Positions 44,018 through 52,107 of a DNA stretch of 64,000 nt are shown here, piece after piece. Position numbers and translations under genes: made by a program. The stretch lies in contig NZ_CP030051.1 of the NCBI RefSeq assembly GCF_004114975.1, forward strand, positions 1,798,001 to 1,862,000, in the 5' to 3' direction. Source of the stretch: Bradyrhizobium guangdongense. Its GTDB lineage: Bacteria; Pseudomonadota; Alphaproteobacteria; Rhizobiales; Xanthobacteraceae. The first letter of the stretch is position 1. Each line of letters opens with the position of its first letter. Under the pieces are notes generated by a model, which saw only the letters and a list, made by a program, of their open reading frames with translations, was not told where the DNA came from and searched no databases.

Positions 44018-44494
44018 ATGTTGAACTGGGTGGGCCTGATCGCGCGCGGGTTGGCCGCCGCGCTGCTGGTGCTCGTCTCCGGGCGGCTTGCCGCGGCGGA
44101 CGAGCGGCGGCTTCCCGTGCCGGCGGTAGCGATCCGCGCCGGCGAGCTGATCAAGGACGACATGATCATCGAGCGCAGCTTTGCGCCGAACGTGCTCGGT
44201 GTCGCCCTGTTCGTCGAAGGCCGTCAGGTGCTGGTCGGCCGCATGGCGAGGCGAGCGCTGCTGCCGGGGCAACCGATCCCGACCAATTCGGTGGAAGATC
44301 CCTGGACCATTGCCCGTGGCGCCACGGTCAAGGTCGTGGTCGAAGACTCGGGCCTGTCAATCGTGACCTACGGTTCAGCCATGCAATCCGGCGCGCCCGG
44401 CTCGCTCATCACCGTGCGGAACACTGACACAGGCGTGATCATCAGGGCGATCGTCCAGGCGGACGGCACCGTCAAGGTCGCGGACGGGTCATGA
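44018..44494 (+). CDS. flgA: P-ring assembly chaperone FlgA
   Basis: 158-residue periplasmic chaperone for FlgI polymerisation. The signal peptide is MLNWVGLIARGLAAALLV ... RLAAA. An SAF-type domain follows (VPAVAIRAGELIKDDMI), then RRALLPGQPIPTNSVEDPW and GSLITVRNTDTGVIIRAIV. The stop overlaps the flgI start by 4 nt (ATGA), pairing chaperone with client. Confidence 0.92.
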   Translation: MLNWVGLIARGLAAALLVLVSGRLAAADERRLPVPAVAIRAGELIKDDMIIERSFAPNVLGVALFVEGRQVLVGRMARRALLPGQPIPTNSVEDPWTIARGATVKVVVEDSGLSIVTYGSAMQSGAPGSLITVRNTDTGVIIRAIVQADGTVKVADGS

Positions 44495-45621
44495 CAAGAT
44501 TGCTGATTGCACTCATCCTGATTCTTTCCGCCGCCGGCGCCCAGGCTGCCGTCCGCATCAAGGACATCGCCGACATCAAGGGGCTGCGTGAAAACCAGAT
44601 CGTGGGTTACGGCCTGGTCATCGGCCTCAACGGCACCGGCGACACTCTGCGCAACGCACCATTCACGGAACAGTCGCTCCAGTCGATGCTCGAAAACATG
44701 GGCATCAACGTTCGGAACGAGACGACCAGCACCACCAATCCGCCGCGGCCGACGACTCTGCGCACGCGCAACGTCGCGGCCGTGATGGTGACCGCGGACC
44801 TGCTGCCGTCGATCGGGCCGGGCGAACGGATGGACGTGACGGTGTCGTCGCTCGGAGATGCAACGTCGCTGCTCGGCGGCACGCTGGTGATGACGTCGCT
44901 GCGCGCGGCCGACGGCGCAGTCTATGCGGTGGCGCAGGGGGCGGTCACCGTCGCCGGTTACAGCGTCGGAGGCCAGGCGCAGAACGTCAGCCAGGGCACG
45001 CCGACGGCGGGCCGCATTCCGAACGGTGCGCTGGTCGAGCGTGAGGTGCAAGGAAGCCTCCATGAAATGGAATTCCTGGTGCTGGAGCTGAAGAACCCCG
45101 ACTTCGTCACCGCGACGCGAATCCTCGATGCCGTCAATCGCTATGCCGGTGGTCGCTACCGGTCCCAGATCGCCTTCGAGCGCGACTACCGGACCATCGT
45201 GCTGTCCAAGCCGCGCTATGTCGGTCCGGTCCGCTTCCTCGCCGAGATCGGCGAGCTGACCGTCGAACCCGATACGCCGGCGCGCGTGGTGATCAACGAA
45301 CGCACCGGCACGGTGGTGATCGGACGCGACGTGCGGATTTCGACGGTCGCCGTCACGCATGGCAATCTGACGGTCCGCGTCACCGAGCTGCCCGTGGTGT
45401 CGCAGCCGGCGCCGTTCTCGCAAGGACAGACGGTCGTCGTGCCCCAGACGGTCGTCGAGGCCAACGAGGCGGGATCGCAGGTGGCGATCCTGAGCGGCGT
45501 CGATCTCCAGCGCCTCGTGCGCGGGTTGAACCAGATCGGACTGAAGCCGTCCGGCATCATCGCGATCCTTCAGGCGATCAAGACGGCCGGCGCGCTGCAG
45601 GCCGAAGTCATCGTGCAATGA
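44491..45621 (+). CDS. flgI: Flagellar P-ring protein FlgI
   Basis: 376-residue periplasmic ring protein. A signal peptide ends near AQAA. Family blocks: RIKDIADIKGLRENQIVGYGLVIGLNGTGD, ENMGINVRNETT, then RTRNVAAVMVTADLLPSIGPGERMDVTVSSLGDA, and the C-terminal QRLVRGLNQIGLKPSGIIAILQAIKTAGALQAEV. Confidence 0.96.
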   Translation: MTRLLIALILILSAAGAQAAVRIKDIADIKGLRENQIVGYGLVIGLNGTGDTLRNAPFTEQSLQSMLENMGINVRNETTSTTNPPRPTTLRTRNVAAVMVTADLLPSIGPGERMDVTVSSLGDATSLLGGTLVMTSLRAADGAVYAVAQGAVTVAGYSVGGQAQNVSQGTPTAGRIPNGALVEREVQGSLHEMEFLVLELKNPDFVTATRILDAVNRYAGGRYRSQIAFERDYRTIVLSKPRYVGPVRFLAEIGELTVEPDTPARVVINERTGTVVIGRDVRISTVAVTHGNLTVRVTELPVVSQPAPFSQGQTVVVPQTVVEANEAGSQVAILSGVDLQRLVRGLNQIGLKPSGIIAILQAIKTAGALQAEVIVQ

Positions 45622-45652
45622 TGCATAAGCGTCATGCAAGCTTGGTCGCTCA

Positions 45653-46459
45653 ATGCTCTGGTCTCGACCGAGAATCGCACGCCACCCGATGCTGAAGCTG
45701 GATCACAAAGCGCAACTTCTTCTCCTCGCAGCAATGTTCGCGCTCGCGGGCACATTGCCGGCGCTGGCGCTGGACGAGCCGAAGCCGTCGAAGCCGCTCA
45801 ACTTGCTGTCCTTCGCGCGCGCCCGCGCGCCCGGGCCGCAGAAGCCGCATGCATCGGCCCCAGGCGATAACACCCGGGCAACCGCGTGGGCGGCCGAGGA
45901 TTCGGGACCCGCGACCACCGGCGCCGTGCCGATGCCGGAGGCTCCGCCGCCGCCGGCCGCCACTCCCGCTCCACCGCCTGTGCCGACGCGTCCGGTGAAG
46001 CCCGGCAGCGTTGCGGCGCCGCCGAAGCCAGCGCCCGCGCAAGCAATCGCGCCTACAGACAACGAGATAGCGCTGTTCTGTAGCAACGTAGCGGATCCTG
46101 CCGTCGATGCCAGGCTCGCCTGGCAATTGAAAGAGCTGGAGAAGGCCGAGACCCAGTTGCGGGAGCGGATCGCCGAAGTCGAGGCGAAGCGGGCCGAATA
46201 CGAGAAATGGATGGCGCTACGCGACGACTTCCTGAAGAAGGCCGAGGCGAGCGTCGTCGAGATCTATTCGCGGATGAAACCGGACGCTGCCGCCACCCAG
46301 ATTGCCGGCATGGCGGACGAGACCGCCGCCGCGGTGCTCGCAAAGCTCAGCCCGAGAAGCTCGAGCGCGATCTTCAACGAGATGGAAACGTCACGCGCGG
46401 CCCATCTCGCCGATCTGCTCGGCGGAATGCGTCGCGTGGACGACGGAAAGACCAAGTGA
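45653..46459 (+). CDS. motE: MotE-like periplasmic flagellar protein
   Basis: 268-residue exported protein at the position of rhizobial motE. An N-terminal signal peptide (LLLLAAMFALAGTLPALA) precedes a proline/alanine-rich linker (about residues 90-130). A coiled-coil (WQLKELEKAETQLRERIAEVEAKR) and a C-terminal MgtE_N-like helical domain (VVEIYSRMKPDAAATQIAGM; AAAVLAKLSPRSSSAIFNEM) follow. MotE is described as a chaperone for MotC folding, and motC is at 55818. An alternative ATG at 45689 gives a shorter signal peptide; neither start has a clear ribosome site. Confidence 0.8.
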   Translation: MLWSRPRIARHPMLKLDHKAQLLLLAAMFALAGTLPALALDEPKPSKPLNLLSFARARAPGPQKPHASAPGDNTRATAWAAEDSGPATTGAVPMPEAPPPPAATPAPPPVPTRPVKPGSVAAPPKPAPAQAIAPTDNEIALFCSNVADPAVDARLAWQLKELEKAETQLRERIAEVEAKRAEYEKWMALRDDFLKKAEASVVEIYSRMKPDAAATQIAGMADETAAAVLAKLSPRSSSAIFNEMETSRAAHLADLLGGMRRVDDGKTK

Positions 46460-47155
46460 ATGAAGACGCCGATCCTCATCCTGTTGCTCGTGCTTCTTGC
46501 CGGGTGCTCGCACGATCCGGCGGAGGTCCTGACCGGTCCGCAGGTGTCGCCGGTCGGTAGTGGCTTGAGGTCGCAGGCCGATCCGATTCCGGTAACGCCG
46601 CGTGTCCGCACGCCCGTGAGCTATCGCTCGACCTGGGACGACGGCACCGATCTGTACCGCGATCCGCGCGCCCGGCACACCGGCGACGTCGTGACGGTGA
46701 TCATCTCGATGCAGGACAAGGCGAAGCTCGACAACAAGACCGGTCGTTCGCGCGATTCGCAGATCAAGTTCGGGCTCGATTGGCTGATGAATGTCGCCGG
46801 ATGGAGCGACACAGGTCAGGCCAACGCCAACCTCTCGACCAACACCCAGATCAAGGGCAACGGCCAGATCGACCGCGCCGAGGACATCAAGCTCTCGATC
46901 GCCGCGATCGTCACCGACGTGTTGCCGAACGGAAATATGATGATCAGCGGCTCGCAGGAATTCAAGGTTAATACGGAAATGCGTGTGCTGAACGTCGGCG
47001 GCATCGTGCGTCCACGCGACATCTCGCGCGGCAATACGATCTCCTACGAAAAGATCGCCGAGGCGCGCGTATCTTACGGCGGTCGCGGAAATCTGTCCGA
47101 CGTGCAGCAGCCGGGATGGGGACATCGGATCTATGATGCCGTGGCACCGTTCTGA
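46460..47155 (+). CDS. flgH: Flagellar L-ring lipoprotein FlgH
   Basis: 231-residue outer-membrane lipoprotein. The lipobox LLAGC places the lipidated Cys at residue 16. Conserved blocks: YRDPRARHTGDVVTVII and ANGQIDRAED-like (here GNGQIDRAED), NGNMMISGSQEFKVNTEMRVLNVGGIVRPRDI and the ending ISYEKIAEARVSYGGRG. It starts directly after the motE-like stop. Confidence 0.95.
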   Translation: MKTPILILLLVLLAGCSHDPAEVLTGPQVSPVGSGLRSQADPIPVTPRVRTPVSYRSTWDDGTDLYRDPRARHTGDVVTVIISMQDKAKLDNKTGRSRDSQIKFGLDWLMNVAGWSDTGQANANLSTNTQIKGNGQIDRAEDIKLSIAAIVTDVLPNGNMMISGSQEFKVNTEMRVLNVGGIVRPRDISRGNTISYEKIAEARVSYGGRGNLSDVQQPGWGHRIYDAVAPF

Positions 47156-47185
47156 GGCTGGATCGTCGTGGGAGCAGGAGGCGTC

Positions 47186-47629
47186 ATGCGCCTGATTGCC
47201 GCCATCGTCGTGCTGACTCTGGTCGCGATCGGCGCGGGCGCGCTTGCGGGCCTGCACCTGTTCGCTGCCGTCGAACGCGTCGCCGACGCGAAGAAGGGCG
47301 CCACACCGCCGCCGATCGCGTCGAGCTACGCCGGCAGCGCACGCCTCAGGAAGCTGTCGCCGATCGTGACCAATCTCGCCGCTCCAGCCAACAACTGGGC
47401 CCGGGTGGAGGCCTCCATGGTGACCGATAGCATGAGCGACGAGGATGCCGGCATTCTGGCGGCTCATATCAGCGAAGACATCGTCACCTATCTGCGGTCG
47501 GCCTCGGTCACGCAGTTCGAGGGCACGCGCGGACTGCAACATCTGCGCGACGATCTGTCCGAACGCGCCAGCATCCGCTCGTCCGGAAAGGTCCGCGAAT
47601 TGATCATTGAGACGTTGGTGATCCAGTGA
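47186..47629 (+). CDS. fliL: Flagellar basal-body-associated protein FliL
   Basis: 147-residue single-pass inner-membrane protein that surrounds the stator. N-terminal anchor MRLIAAIVVLTLVAIGAGALAG, then a periplasmic domain with EDAGILAAHISEDIVTYL and the FliL end GLQHLRDDLSERASIRS. I chose ATG 47186, with GGAGG directly upstream; a GTG at 47168 is possible but less likely. The last codons overlap the fliP start. Confidence 0.85.
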   Translation: MRLIAAIVVLTLVAIGAGALAGLHLFAAVERVADAKKGATPPPIASSYAGSARLRKLSPIVTNLAAPANNWARVEASMVTDSMSDEDAGILAAHISEDIVTYLRSASVTQFEGTRGLQHLRDDLSERASIRSSGKVRELIIETLVIQ

Positions 47630-48366
47630 AATTGAAGGTCCTGCTGCTCGCGTTGCTGCTGGTCGTGTTGCCCGAGGTGGCATTCGCCCAGATTCCCGAC
47701 CTCGATTCGCTGCTGCCGCCGGGTAACGGTTCGACCAGCGGCCGGATCATCCAGCTGATGGCGCTCCTGACGGTGCTCTCCGTCGCTCCGGGGCTGCTCA
47801 TCATGGTGACGAGCTTCACACGCTTCGCCGTCGCGCTGTCGTTCCTGCGCGCGGGCCTCGGCCTGCAAACGACGCCGCCGAACCTCGTGCTGATCAGCCT
47901 CGCGATGTTCATGACGTTCTACGTCATGGCTCCGACCTTCGATCGCGCCTGGGAGACCGGCGTCCAGCCGTTGATGAAGAACGAGATCTCGGAGGAAGAA
48001 GCCTATCTGAAGATCAGCGATCCGTTCCGCGAATTCATGCTGTCACACGTCCGCGACAAGGACCTGCAGACGTTCGAGTCGCTTGCCGCGGAAAGCTTCC
48101 GCAAGAAGTTCGACGACAAGCGCATCGACATGCGCGTCATCATCCCGGCCTTCATGATCTCCGAACTCCGGCGCTCCTTCGAGATCGGATTCCTCATCAT
48201 CCTGCCGTTCCTCGTCATCGACATGATCGTGGCGACGCTGACGATGTCGATGGGCATGATGATGATGCCGCCGTCGATCCTCGCATTGCCGTTCAAGGTG
48301 CTGTTCTTCGTGTTGATCGACGGTTGGAACCTGCTCGCCTCCGGCTTGGTGCGGTCGTTCTCGTAA
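47626..48366 (+). CDS. fliP: Flagellar export gate protein FliP
   Basis: 246-residue export-gate membrane protein. The cleaved signal peptide MKLKVLLLALLLVVLPEVAFA is typical of FliP. The conserved LLIMVTSFTRFAVALSFLRAGLG, then PPNLVLISLAMFMTFYVMAP and GMMMMPPSILALPFKVLFFVLIDGWNLL follow. Start GTG 47626 overlaps the fliL stop. Last gene before the flagellin array. Confidence 0.96.
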   Translation: MKLKVLLLALLLVVLPEVAFAQIPDLDSLLPPGNGSTSGRIIQLMALLTVLSVAPGLLIMVTSFTRFAVALSFLRAGLGLQTTPPNLVLISLAMFMTFYVMAPTFDRAWETGVQPLMKNEISEEEAYLKISDPFREFMLSHVRDKDLQTFESLAAESFRKKFDDKRIDMRVIIPAFMISELRRSFEIGFLIILPFLVIDMIVATLTMSMGMMMMPPSILALPFKVLFFVLIDGWNLLASGLVRSFS

Positions 48367-48451
48367 CAGAGAGCATCGTCTTAAGGATTGGTTAAGGTTA
48401 GCAAGTGGTGATATTAACCATATGATTTTGCTACATAATTCCAGTTTGCAT

Positions 48452-48482
48452 TAAGCCGGAAGCAAGATTCGGCGTGCTAGCA
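48452..48482 (+). promoter_or_regulatory. Tandem-repeat site and promoter of flagellin 1
   Basis: TAAGCCG (48452-48458), 4 nt, CAAGATT (48463-48469), 7 nt, CTAGCA (48477-48482). The first half-site is weaker and the spacer one base longer than at flagellins 2 and 3. Predicted leader of about 115 nt. Confidence 0.45.
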
Positions 48483-48517
48483 ATGCGGCACGGCGGGTTG
48501 GACCCCACCCACATCGT

Positions 48518-48606
48518 CCAAAGGCATGATGCCGCCCTGTCGTACCGGTGAAAGCCCGGTATGTCCCCTCGTGAAAATGTAACGCGTACATAAAGGGACA
48601 TTCGCA
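48518..48606 (+). promoter_or_regulatory. Structured 5' leader of flagellin 1 with Shine-Dalgarno pairing
   Basis: Shares about 50 nt (48518-48567) almost unchanged with the leaders of flagellins 2 and 3. GGCAT-G-ATGCC (48523-48533) and TACCGG/CCGGTA (48543-48548, 48556-48561) form small hairpins. ATGTCCC (48561-48567) can pair with GGGACAT (48595-48601), which contains the ribosome-binding site. 27 nt lie between the pairing arms. Confidence 0.7.
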
Positions 48607-49512
48607 ATGTCAAGCCTGCTTACGAACTCGACTGCCATGACCGCTCTCCAGACCCTGCGGTCTGTGAGTTCGCAACTCGCCACCACGCAGACCCGGATCT
48701 CCACGGGCCAGCGCGTCTCGACCGCTTCCGACAACGCCGCCTATTGGTCGATCGCAACCTCGATGCGCGCCGACAACGCCGCGCTCTCCGCCGTTTCCGA
48801 CTCGCTCGGTCTGTCGGCCGCGACCGTCGATACTGAGTATACCGCTTTGACCTCGGTGGTCGGTGACAGCAACGGTGGTCTCACCAAGCTGCAGTCGCTG
48901 CTGGTCGAAGCCAAGACCGCCGGTATCGACCGCACCAAGATTCAGGCTGACATCACCCAGATCCAGCAGCAGATGAAGGGCACCGCCTCCGCGGCGACCT
49001 TCAACGGCGTGAACTGGCTCAGCACGACGGCGACGACCCCGACGACGGTCGACCTGGTGTCGTCCTATTCTCGCGTCGGTGGCACGCCGACCACGGGTGC
49101 CATCACGCTGACGGTCGCCAACTACTCGCTCTATACCTCGACCCAGGGCGGTATCCTGGACAAGGTCAGCGGCAGTGCGTCGGTCGACACGATCGACATC
49201 AGCACGCTGACCGACTCGGCAGCGGACCAGACCACACTCAGCGGCTACATCTCGCAGGTCACCGGCGCGATCAACTCGGTGGCTTCGGCCGCCGCCAACC
49301 TCGGCGCCGTCAAGAATCGTATCTCGACCAACACGGACTTCGTGAAGTCGCTGATGGACTCGGTGAGCCGCGGTATCGGTCAGCTCGTCGACGCCGACAT
49401 GAACCAGGAATCCACCCGCCTGTCGGCCCTCCAGGTTCAGCAGCAGCTCGGCGTTCAGGCGCTCTCGATCGCCAACAGCAGCAGCCAGAGCATCCTCTCG
49501 CTGTTCCGCTAA
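48607..49512 (+). CDS. fliC: Flagellin (copy 1 of 3)
   Basis: 301-residue flagellin subunit of the filament, exported by the flagellar type III system. N-terminal D0/D1 (SSLLTNSTAMTALQTLRSVSSQ; TRISTGQRVSTASDNAAYWSIA) and C-terminal D1/D0 (ADMNQESTRLSALQVQQQLG; VQALSIANSSSQSILSLFR) are complete. The central domain is short, giving a size near that of Bradyrhizobium lateral flagellins. It differs from copies 2 and 3 at the N-terminus and C-terminal helix (Asn-Gln in place of Asn-Ala in the DMN motif). AAGGGA precedes the ATG. Confidence 0.95.
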   Translation: MSSLLTNSTAMTALQTLRSVSSQLATTQTRISTGQRVSTASDNAAYWSIATSMRADNAALSAVSDSLGLSAATVDTEYTALTSVVGDSNGGLTKLQSLLVEAKTAGIDRTKIQADITQIQQQMKGTASAATFNGVNWLSTTATTPTTVDLVSSYSRVGGTPTTGAITLTVANYSLYTSTQGGILDKVSGSASVDTIDISTLTDSAADQTTLSGYISQVTGAINSVASAAANLGAVKNRISTNTDFVKSLMDSVSRGIGQLVDADMNQESTRLSALQVQQQLGVQALSIANSSSQSILSLFR

Positions 49513-49531
49513 GTCTGACGACCATCCGAGG

Positions 49532-49562
49532 GGGCCGCGCTTCTCGCGAAGCGCGGCCCTTT
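49532..49562 (+). terminator. Terminator after flagellin 1
   Basis: GGGCCGCGCTTC (49532-49543), loop TCGC, GAAGCGCGGCCC (49548-49559), then TTT. The same stem and loop recur after flagellin 2. Confidence 0.88.
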
Positions 49563-49630
49563 CCGTTTGACGCGACATCTCGCCCGCGTCGCAATCTCGG
49601 CGGCCCTGTTGCGGCCGGGACACAGAGCCA

Positions 49631-49660
49631 CAAGCCCCGCACAAGCTTCGCGCGATACGG
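49631..49660 (+). promoter_or_regulatory. Tandem-repeat site and promoter of flagellin 2
   Basis: CAAGCCC (49631-49637), CGCA, CAAGCTT (49642-49648), 6 nt, ATACGG (49655-49660). The 11-bp units CACAAGCCCCG and CACAAGCTTCG match at 9 of 11 positions. Confidence 0.5.
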
Positions 49661-49699
49661 TCGCCGTACGACAGGTTGGGCCCTAACCGCTTTTCGGAG

Positions 49700-49779
49700 C
49701 CCAAAGGCATGACGCCGCCCTGTCGTACCGGTGCAAGTCCGGTATGTCCCCCATCATCAATCTTCGAAGGGACATCAAA
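49700..49779 (+). promoter_or_regulatory. Structured 5' leader of flagellin 2
   Basis: The conserved leader block is followed by ATGTCCC (49744-49750), an 18-nt loop and GGGACAT (49769-49775), the ribosome-binding region. The hairpin TACCGG/CCGGTA is at 49726-49731 and 49739-49744. In GGCAT-G-ACGCC one pair changes relative to copies 1 and 3 (T to C, still G-T/G-C compatible). Confidence 0.7.
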
Positions 49780-50688
49780 ATGGGTTCAAGTCTTCTCACC
49801 AACTCCGCTGCAATGACCGCGCTGCAGACCCTGCGCAACGTCAGCTCCAGCCTCCAGACTACTGAAAACCGGATCTCGACCGGCCAGCGCGTCGCGACCG
49901 CGTCGGACAACGCCGCCTACTGGTCGATCGCGACCTCGATGCGTGCCGACAATGCCGCGCTCTCCGCCGTGTCCGACTCGCTCGGTCTGTCGGCTGCGAC
50001 CGTCGACACCGAATACACCGCTCTGACCTCCGTTGTCGGTGACAGCACCGGCGGCCTCACCAAGCTGCAGTCGCTGCTGGTCGAAGCCAAGACCGCCGGT
50101 ATCGATCGCACCAAGATCCAGGCTGACATCACCCAGATCCAGCAGCAGATGAAGGGTACCGCCGGTGCGGCAACTTTCAACGGCGTCAACTGGCTGAGCA
50201 CGACGGCGACGACGCCCGCGACCTTCGACCTGGTGTCGTCGTTCTCCCGCGTCGGTGGCACGCCCACCATCGGCTCCATCACCCTGACGATCGCCAACTA
50301 CTCGCTCTATACCTCGACCCAGGGCGGTATCCTGGACAAGGTCAGCGGCACCGCGTCGGTCGACACCATCGACATCAGCACGCTGACCGACTCGGCGGCT
50401 GACCAGACCACGCTCAGCGGCTACATCGCCCAGGTCACCACCGCGATCAACTCGGTGGCCTCGGCCGCCGCCGGCCTCGGCGCCGTCAAGAACCGCATCG
50501 CGACCAACACCGACTTCGTCAAGACCCTGATGGACTCGGTGAATCGCGGTGTCGGTCAGCTCGTCGACGCTGACATGAACGCGGAATCCACCCGCCTTCA
50601 GGCGCTCCAGACCCAGCAGCAACTCGGCGTTCAGGCGCTCTCGATCGCCAACCAGAACAGCCAGAGCATCCTCTCGCTGTTCCGCTAG
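49780..50688 (+). CDS. fliC: Flagellin (copy 2 of 3)
   Basis: 302-residue flagellin, very close to copy 3. It begins MGSSLLTNSAAMTALQTLR and ends QNSQSILSLFR. The central part AATFNGVNWLSTTATTPATF and the SSFSRVGGTPTIGSITLTIAN stretch are shared with copy 3, while copy 1 differs there. ATG 49780 is used with AAGGGA 8 nt upstream. It has its own promoter-like site and terminator, so it can be transcribed independently. Confidence 0.95.
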   Translation: MGSSLLTNSAAMTALQTLRNVSSSLQTTENRISTGQRVATASDNAAYWSIATSMRADNAALSAVSDSLGLSAATVDTEYTALTSVVGDSTGGLTKLQSLLVEAKTAGIDRTKIQADITQIQQQMKGTAGAATFNGVNWLSTTATTPATFDLVSSFSRVGGTPTIGSITLTIANYSLYTSTQGGILDKVSGTASVDTIDISTLTDSAADQTTLSGYIAQVTTAINSVASAAAGLGAVKNRIATNTDFVKTLMDSVNRGVGQLVDADMNAESTRLQALQTQQQLGVQALSIANQNSQSILSLFR

Positions 50689-50707
50689 GCCTGAAAACCA
50701 TCTGAGC

Positions 50708-50738
50708 GGGCCGCGCTTCTCGCGAAGCGCGGCCCTTT
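50708..50738 (+). terminator. Terminator after flagellin 2
   Basis: GGGCCGCGCTTC (50708-50719), loop TCGC, GAAGCGCGGCCC (50724-50735), then TTT; identical in stem and loop to the one after flagellin 1. Confidence 0.88.
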
Positions 50739-50814
50739 CGTTTGCTCTGTGTTGCTTGCGCGCCGAGATCTCAACTTGGCGCTTCGAAATCGCCACCTGG
50801 CTGTGATCGAGCCA

Positions 50815-50844
50815 CAAGCTTCGCACAAACTTCGCGTGCTATCG
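50815..50844 (+). promoter_or_regulatory. Tandem-repeat site and promoter of flagellin 3
   Basis: CAAGCTT (50815-50821), CGCA, CAAACTT (50826-50832), 6 nt, CTATCG (50839-50844). The best example of the repeat: CACAAGCTTCG and CACAAACTTCG differ at one position. Confidence 0.55.
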
Positions 50845-50880
50845 CCGCCCTTACGGCAGGTTGAGCGCGCTTTTCCGCAG

Positions 50881-50965
50881 CCCAAAGGCATGATGCCGCC
50901 CTGTCGTACCGGTGCAAGCCCGGTATGTCCCGACACATTCAATTCGTTTTCAAGGGGACGTCAAC
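50881..50965 (+). promoter_or_regulatory. Structured 5' leader of flagellin 3
   Basis: The conserved block 50881-50931 ends in ATGTCCC (50925-50931). It faces GGGACGT (50955-50961) in the ribosome-binding region, where a G-U pair replaces A-U of the other two leaders, so the helix is kept. 23 nt lie between the arms. Confidence 0.7.
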
Positions 50966-51874
50966 ATGAGCTCTAGCCTTCTCACCAACTCCGCTGCAAT
51001 GACCGCGCTGCAGACCCTGCGCAACGTCAGCTCCAGCCTCCAGACCACCGAAAACCGGATCTCGACCGGCCAGCGCGTCGCCACCGCGTCGGACAACGCC
51101 GCCTACTGGTCGATCGCGACCTCGATGCGCGCCGACAATGCCGCGCTCTCCGCCGTCTCCGACTCGCTCGGTCTGTCGGCTGCGACCGTCGACACCGAAT
51201 ACACCGCTCTCACTGCGGTCGTCGGCGACAGCACCGGCGGCCTCACCAAGCTGCAGGCGCTGCTCGTGGAAGCCAAGACCGCCGGTATCGATCGTACCAA
51301 GATCCAGGCCGACATCACCCAGATCCAGCAGCAGATGAAGGGCACTGCCTCGGCGGCAACCTTCAACGGTGTGAACTGGCTGAGCACGACGGCGACGACG
51401 CCTGCGACCTTCGACCTGGTGTCGTCGTTCTCCCGCGTCGGTGGCACGCCCACCATCGGCTCCATCACCCTGACGATCGCCAACTACTCGCTCTATACCT
51501 CCACCCAGGGCGGTATCCTGGACAAGGTCAGCGGCACCGCGTCGGTCGACACGATCGACATCAGCACGCTGACCGACTCGGCGGCTGACCAGACCACGCT
51601 CAGCGGCTACATCGCCCAGGTCACCACCGCGATCAATTCGGTGGCGTCGGCCGCCGCCGGTCTCGGTGCCGTCAAGAACCGCATCGCGACCAACACCGAC
51701 TTCGTCAAGACCCTGATGGACTCGGTGACCCGCGGTGTCGGTCAGCTCGTCGACGCCGACATGAACGCGGAATCCACCCGCCTCCAGGCCCTTCAGACCC
51801 AGCAGCAGCTCGGCGTTCAGGCGCTCTCGATCGCCAACCAGAACAGCCAGAGCATCCTCTCGCTGTTCAAGTAA
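50966..51874 (+). CDS. fliC: Flagellin (copy 3 of 3)
   Basis: 302-residue flagellin, nearly identical to copy 2. Differences include Ser2 for Gly2, TAVVGDSTGG for TSVVGDSTGG, a few residues near the C-terminal helix, and a final Lys (SLFK) in place of Arg. Complete D0/D1 regions at both ends. ATG 50966 with AAGGGGA upstream. The high similarity of copies 2 and 3, including flanks, points to recent duplication or gene conversion. Confidence 0.95.
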   Translation: MSSSLLTNSAAMTALQTLRNVSSSLQTTENRISTGQRVATASDNAAYWSIATSMRADNAALSAVSDSLGLSAATVDTEYTALTAVVGDSTGGLTKLQALLVEAKTAGIDRTKIQADITQIQQQMKGTASAATFNGVNWLSTTATTPATFDLVSSFSRVGGTPTIGSITLTIANYSLYTSTQGGILDKVSGTASVDTIDISTLTDSAADQTTLSGYIAQVTTAINSVASAAAGLGAVKNRIATNTDFVKTLMDSVTRGVGQLVDADMNAESTRLQALQTQQQLGVQALSIANQNSQSILSLFK

Positions 51875-51891
51875 GCTCCGGCATCGAACAC

Positions 51892-51917
51892 GACCGTGCT
51901 CCCTCGGGAGCACGGTC
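51892..51917 (+). terminator. Hairpin after flagellin 3
   Basis: GACCGTGCTCCC (51892-51903), loop TC, GGGAGCACGGTC (51906-51917): a perfect 12-bp stem. No T-run follows, unlike the terminators of copies 1 and 2, so read-through into the fliF region is possible. Confidence 0.6.
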
Positions 51918-52107
51918 CCGCCGCGACCGGCGGATGTACCGGCACATGACGTGCCCGCCATGATCTCCTGACACCAGACGTCATGCTGTGCGTGCTTCGC
52001 GCGACAATGCGCGCGCCCGCCTGTCGCCGTGGGACCGATGGCGTCGACCCAGACTCCTGAAAAATTGCCACGTCTCGCCTGCGAACGGACACATTCCAGT
52101 CTGCGCG

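Noticed and set aside
48518..50965. Recurring blocks of about 50 nt considered as a CRISPR array
   Set aside because: The blocks are more than 1 kb apart, each directly before a flagellin gene, with no short spacers and no cas genes.
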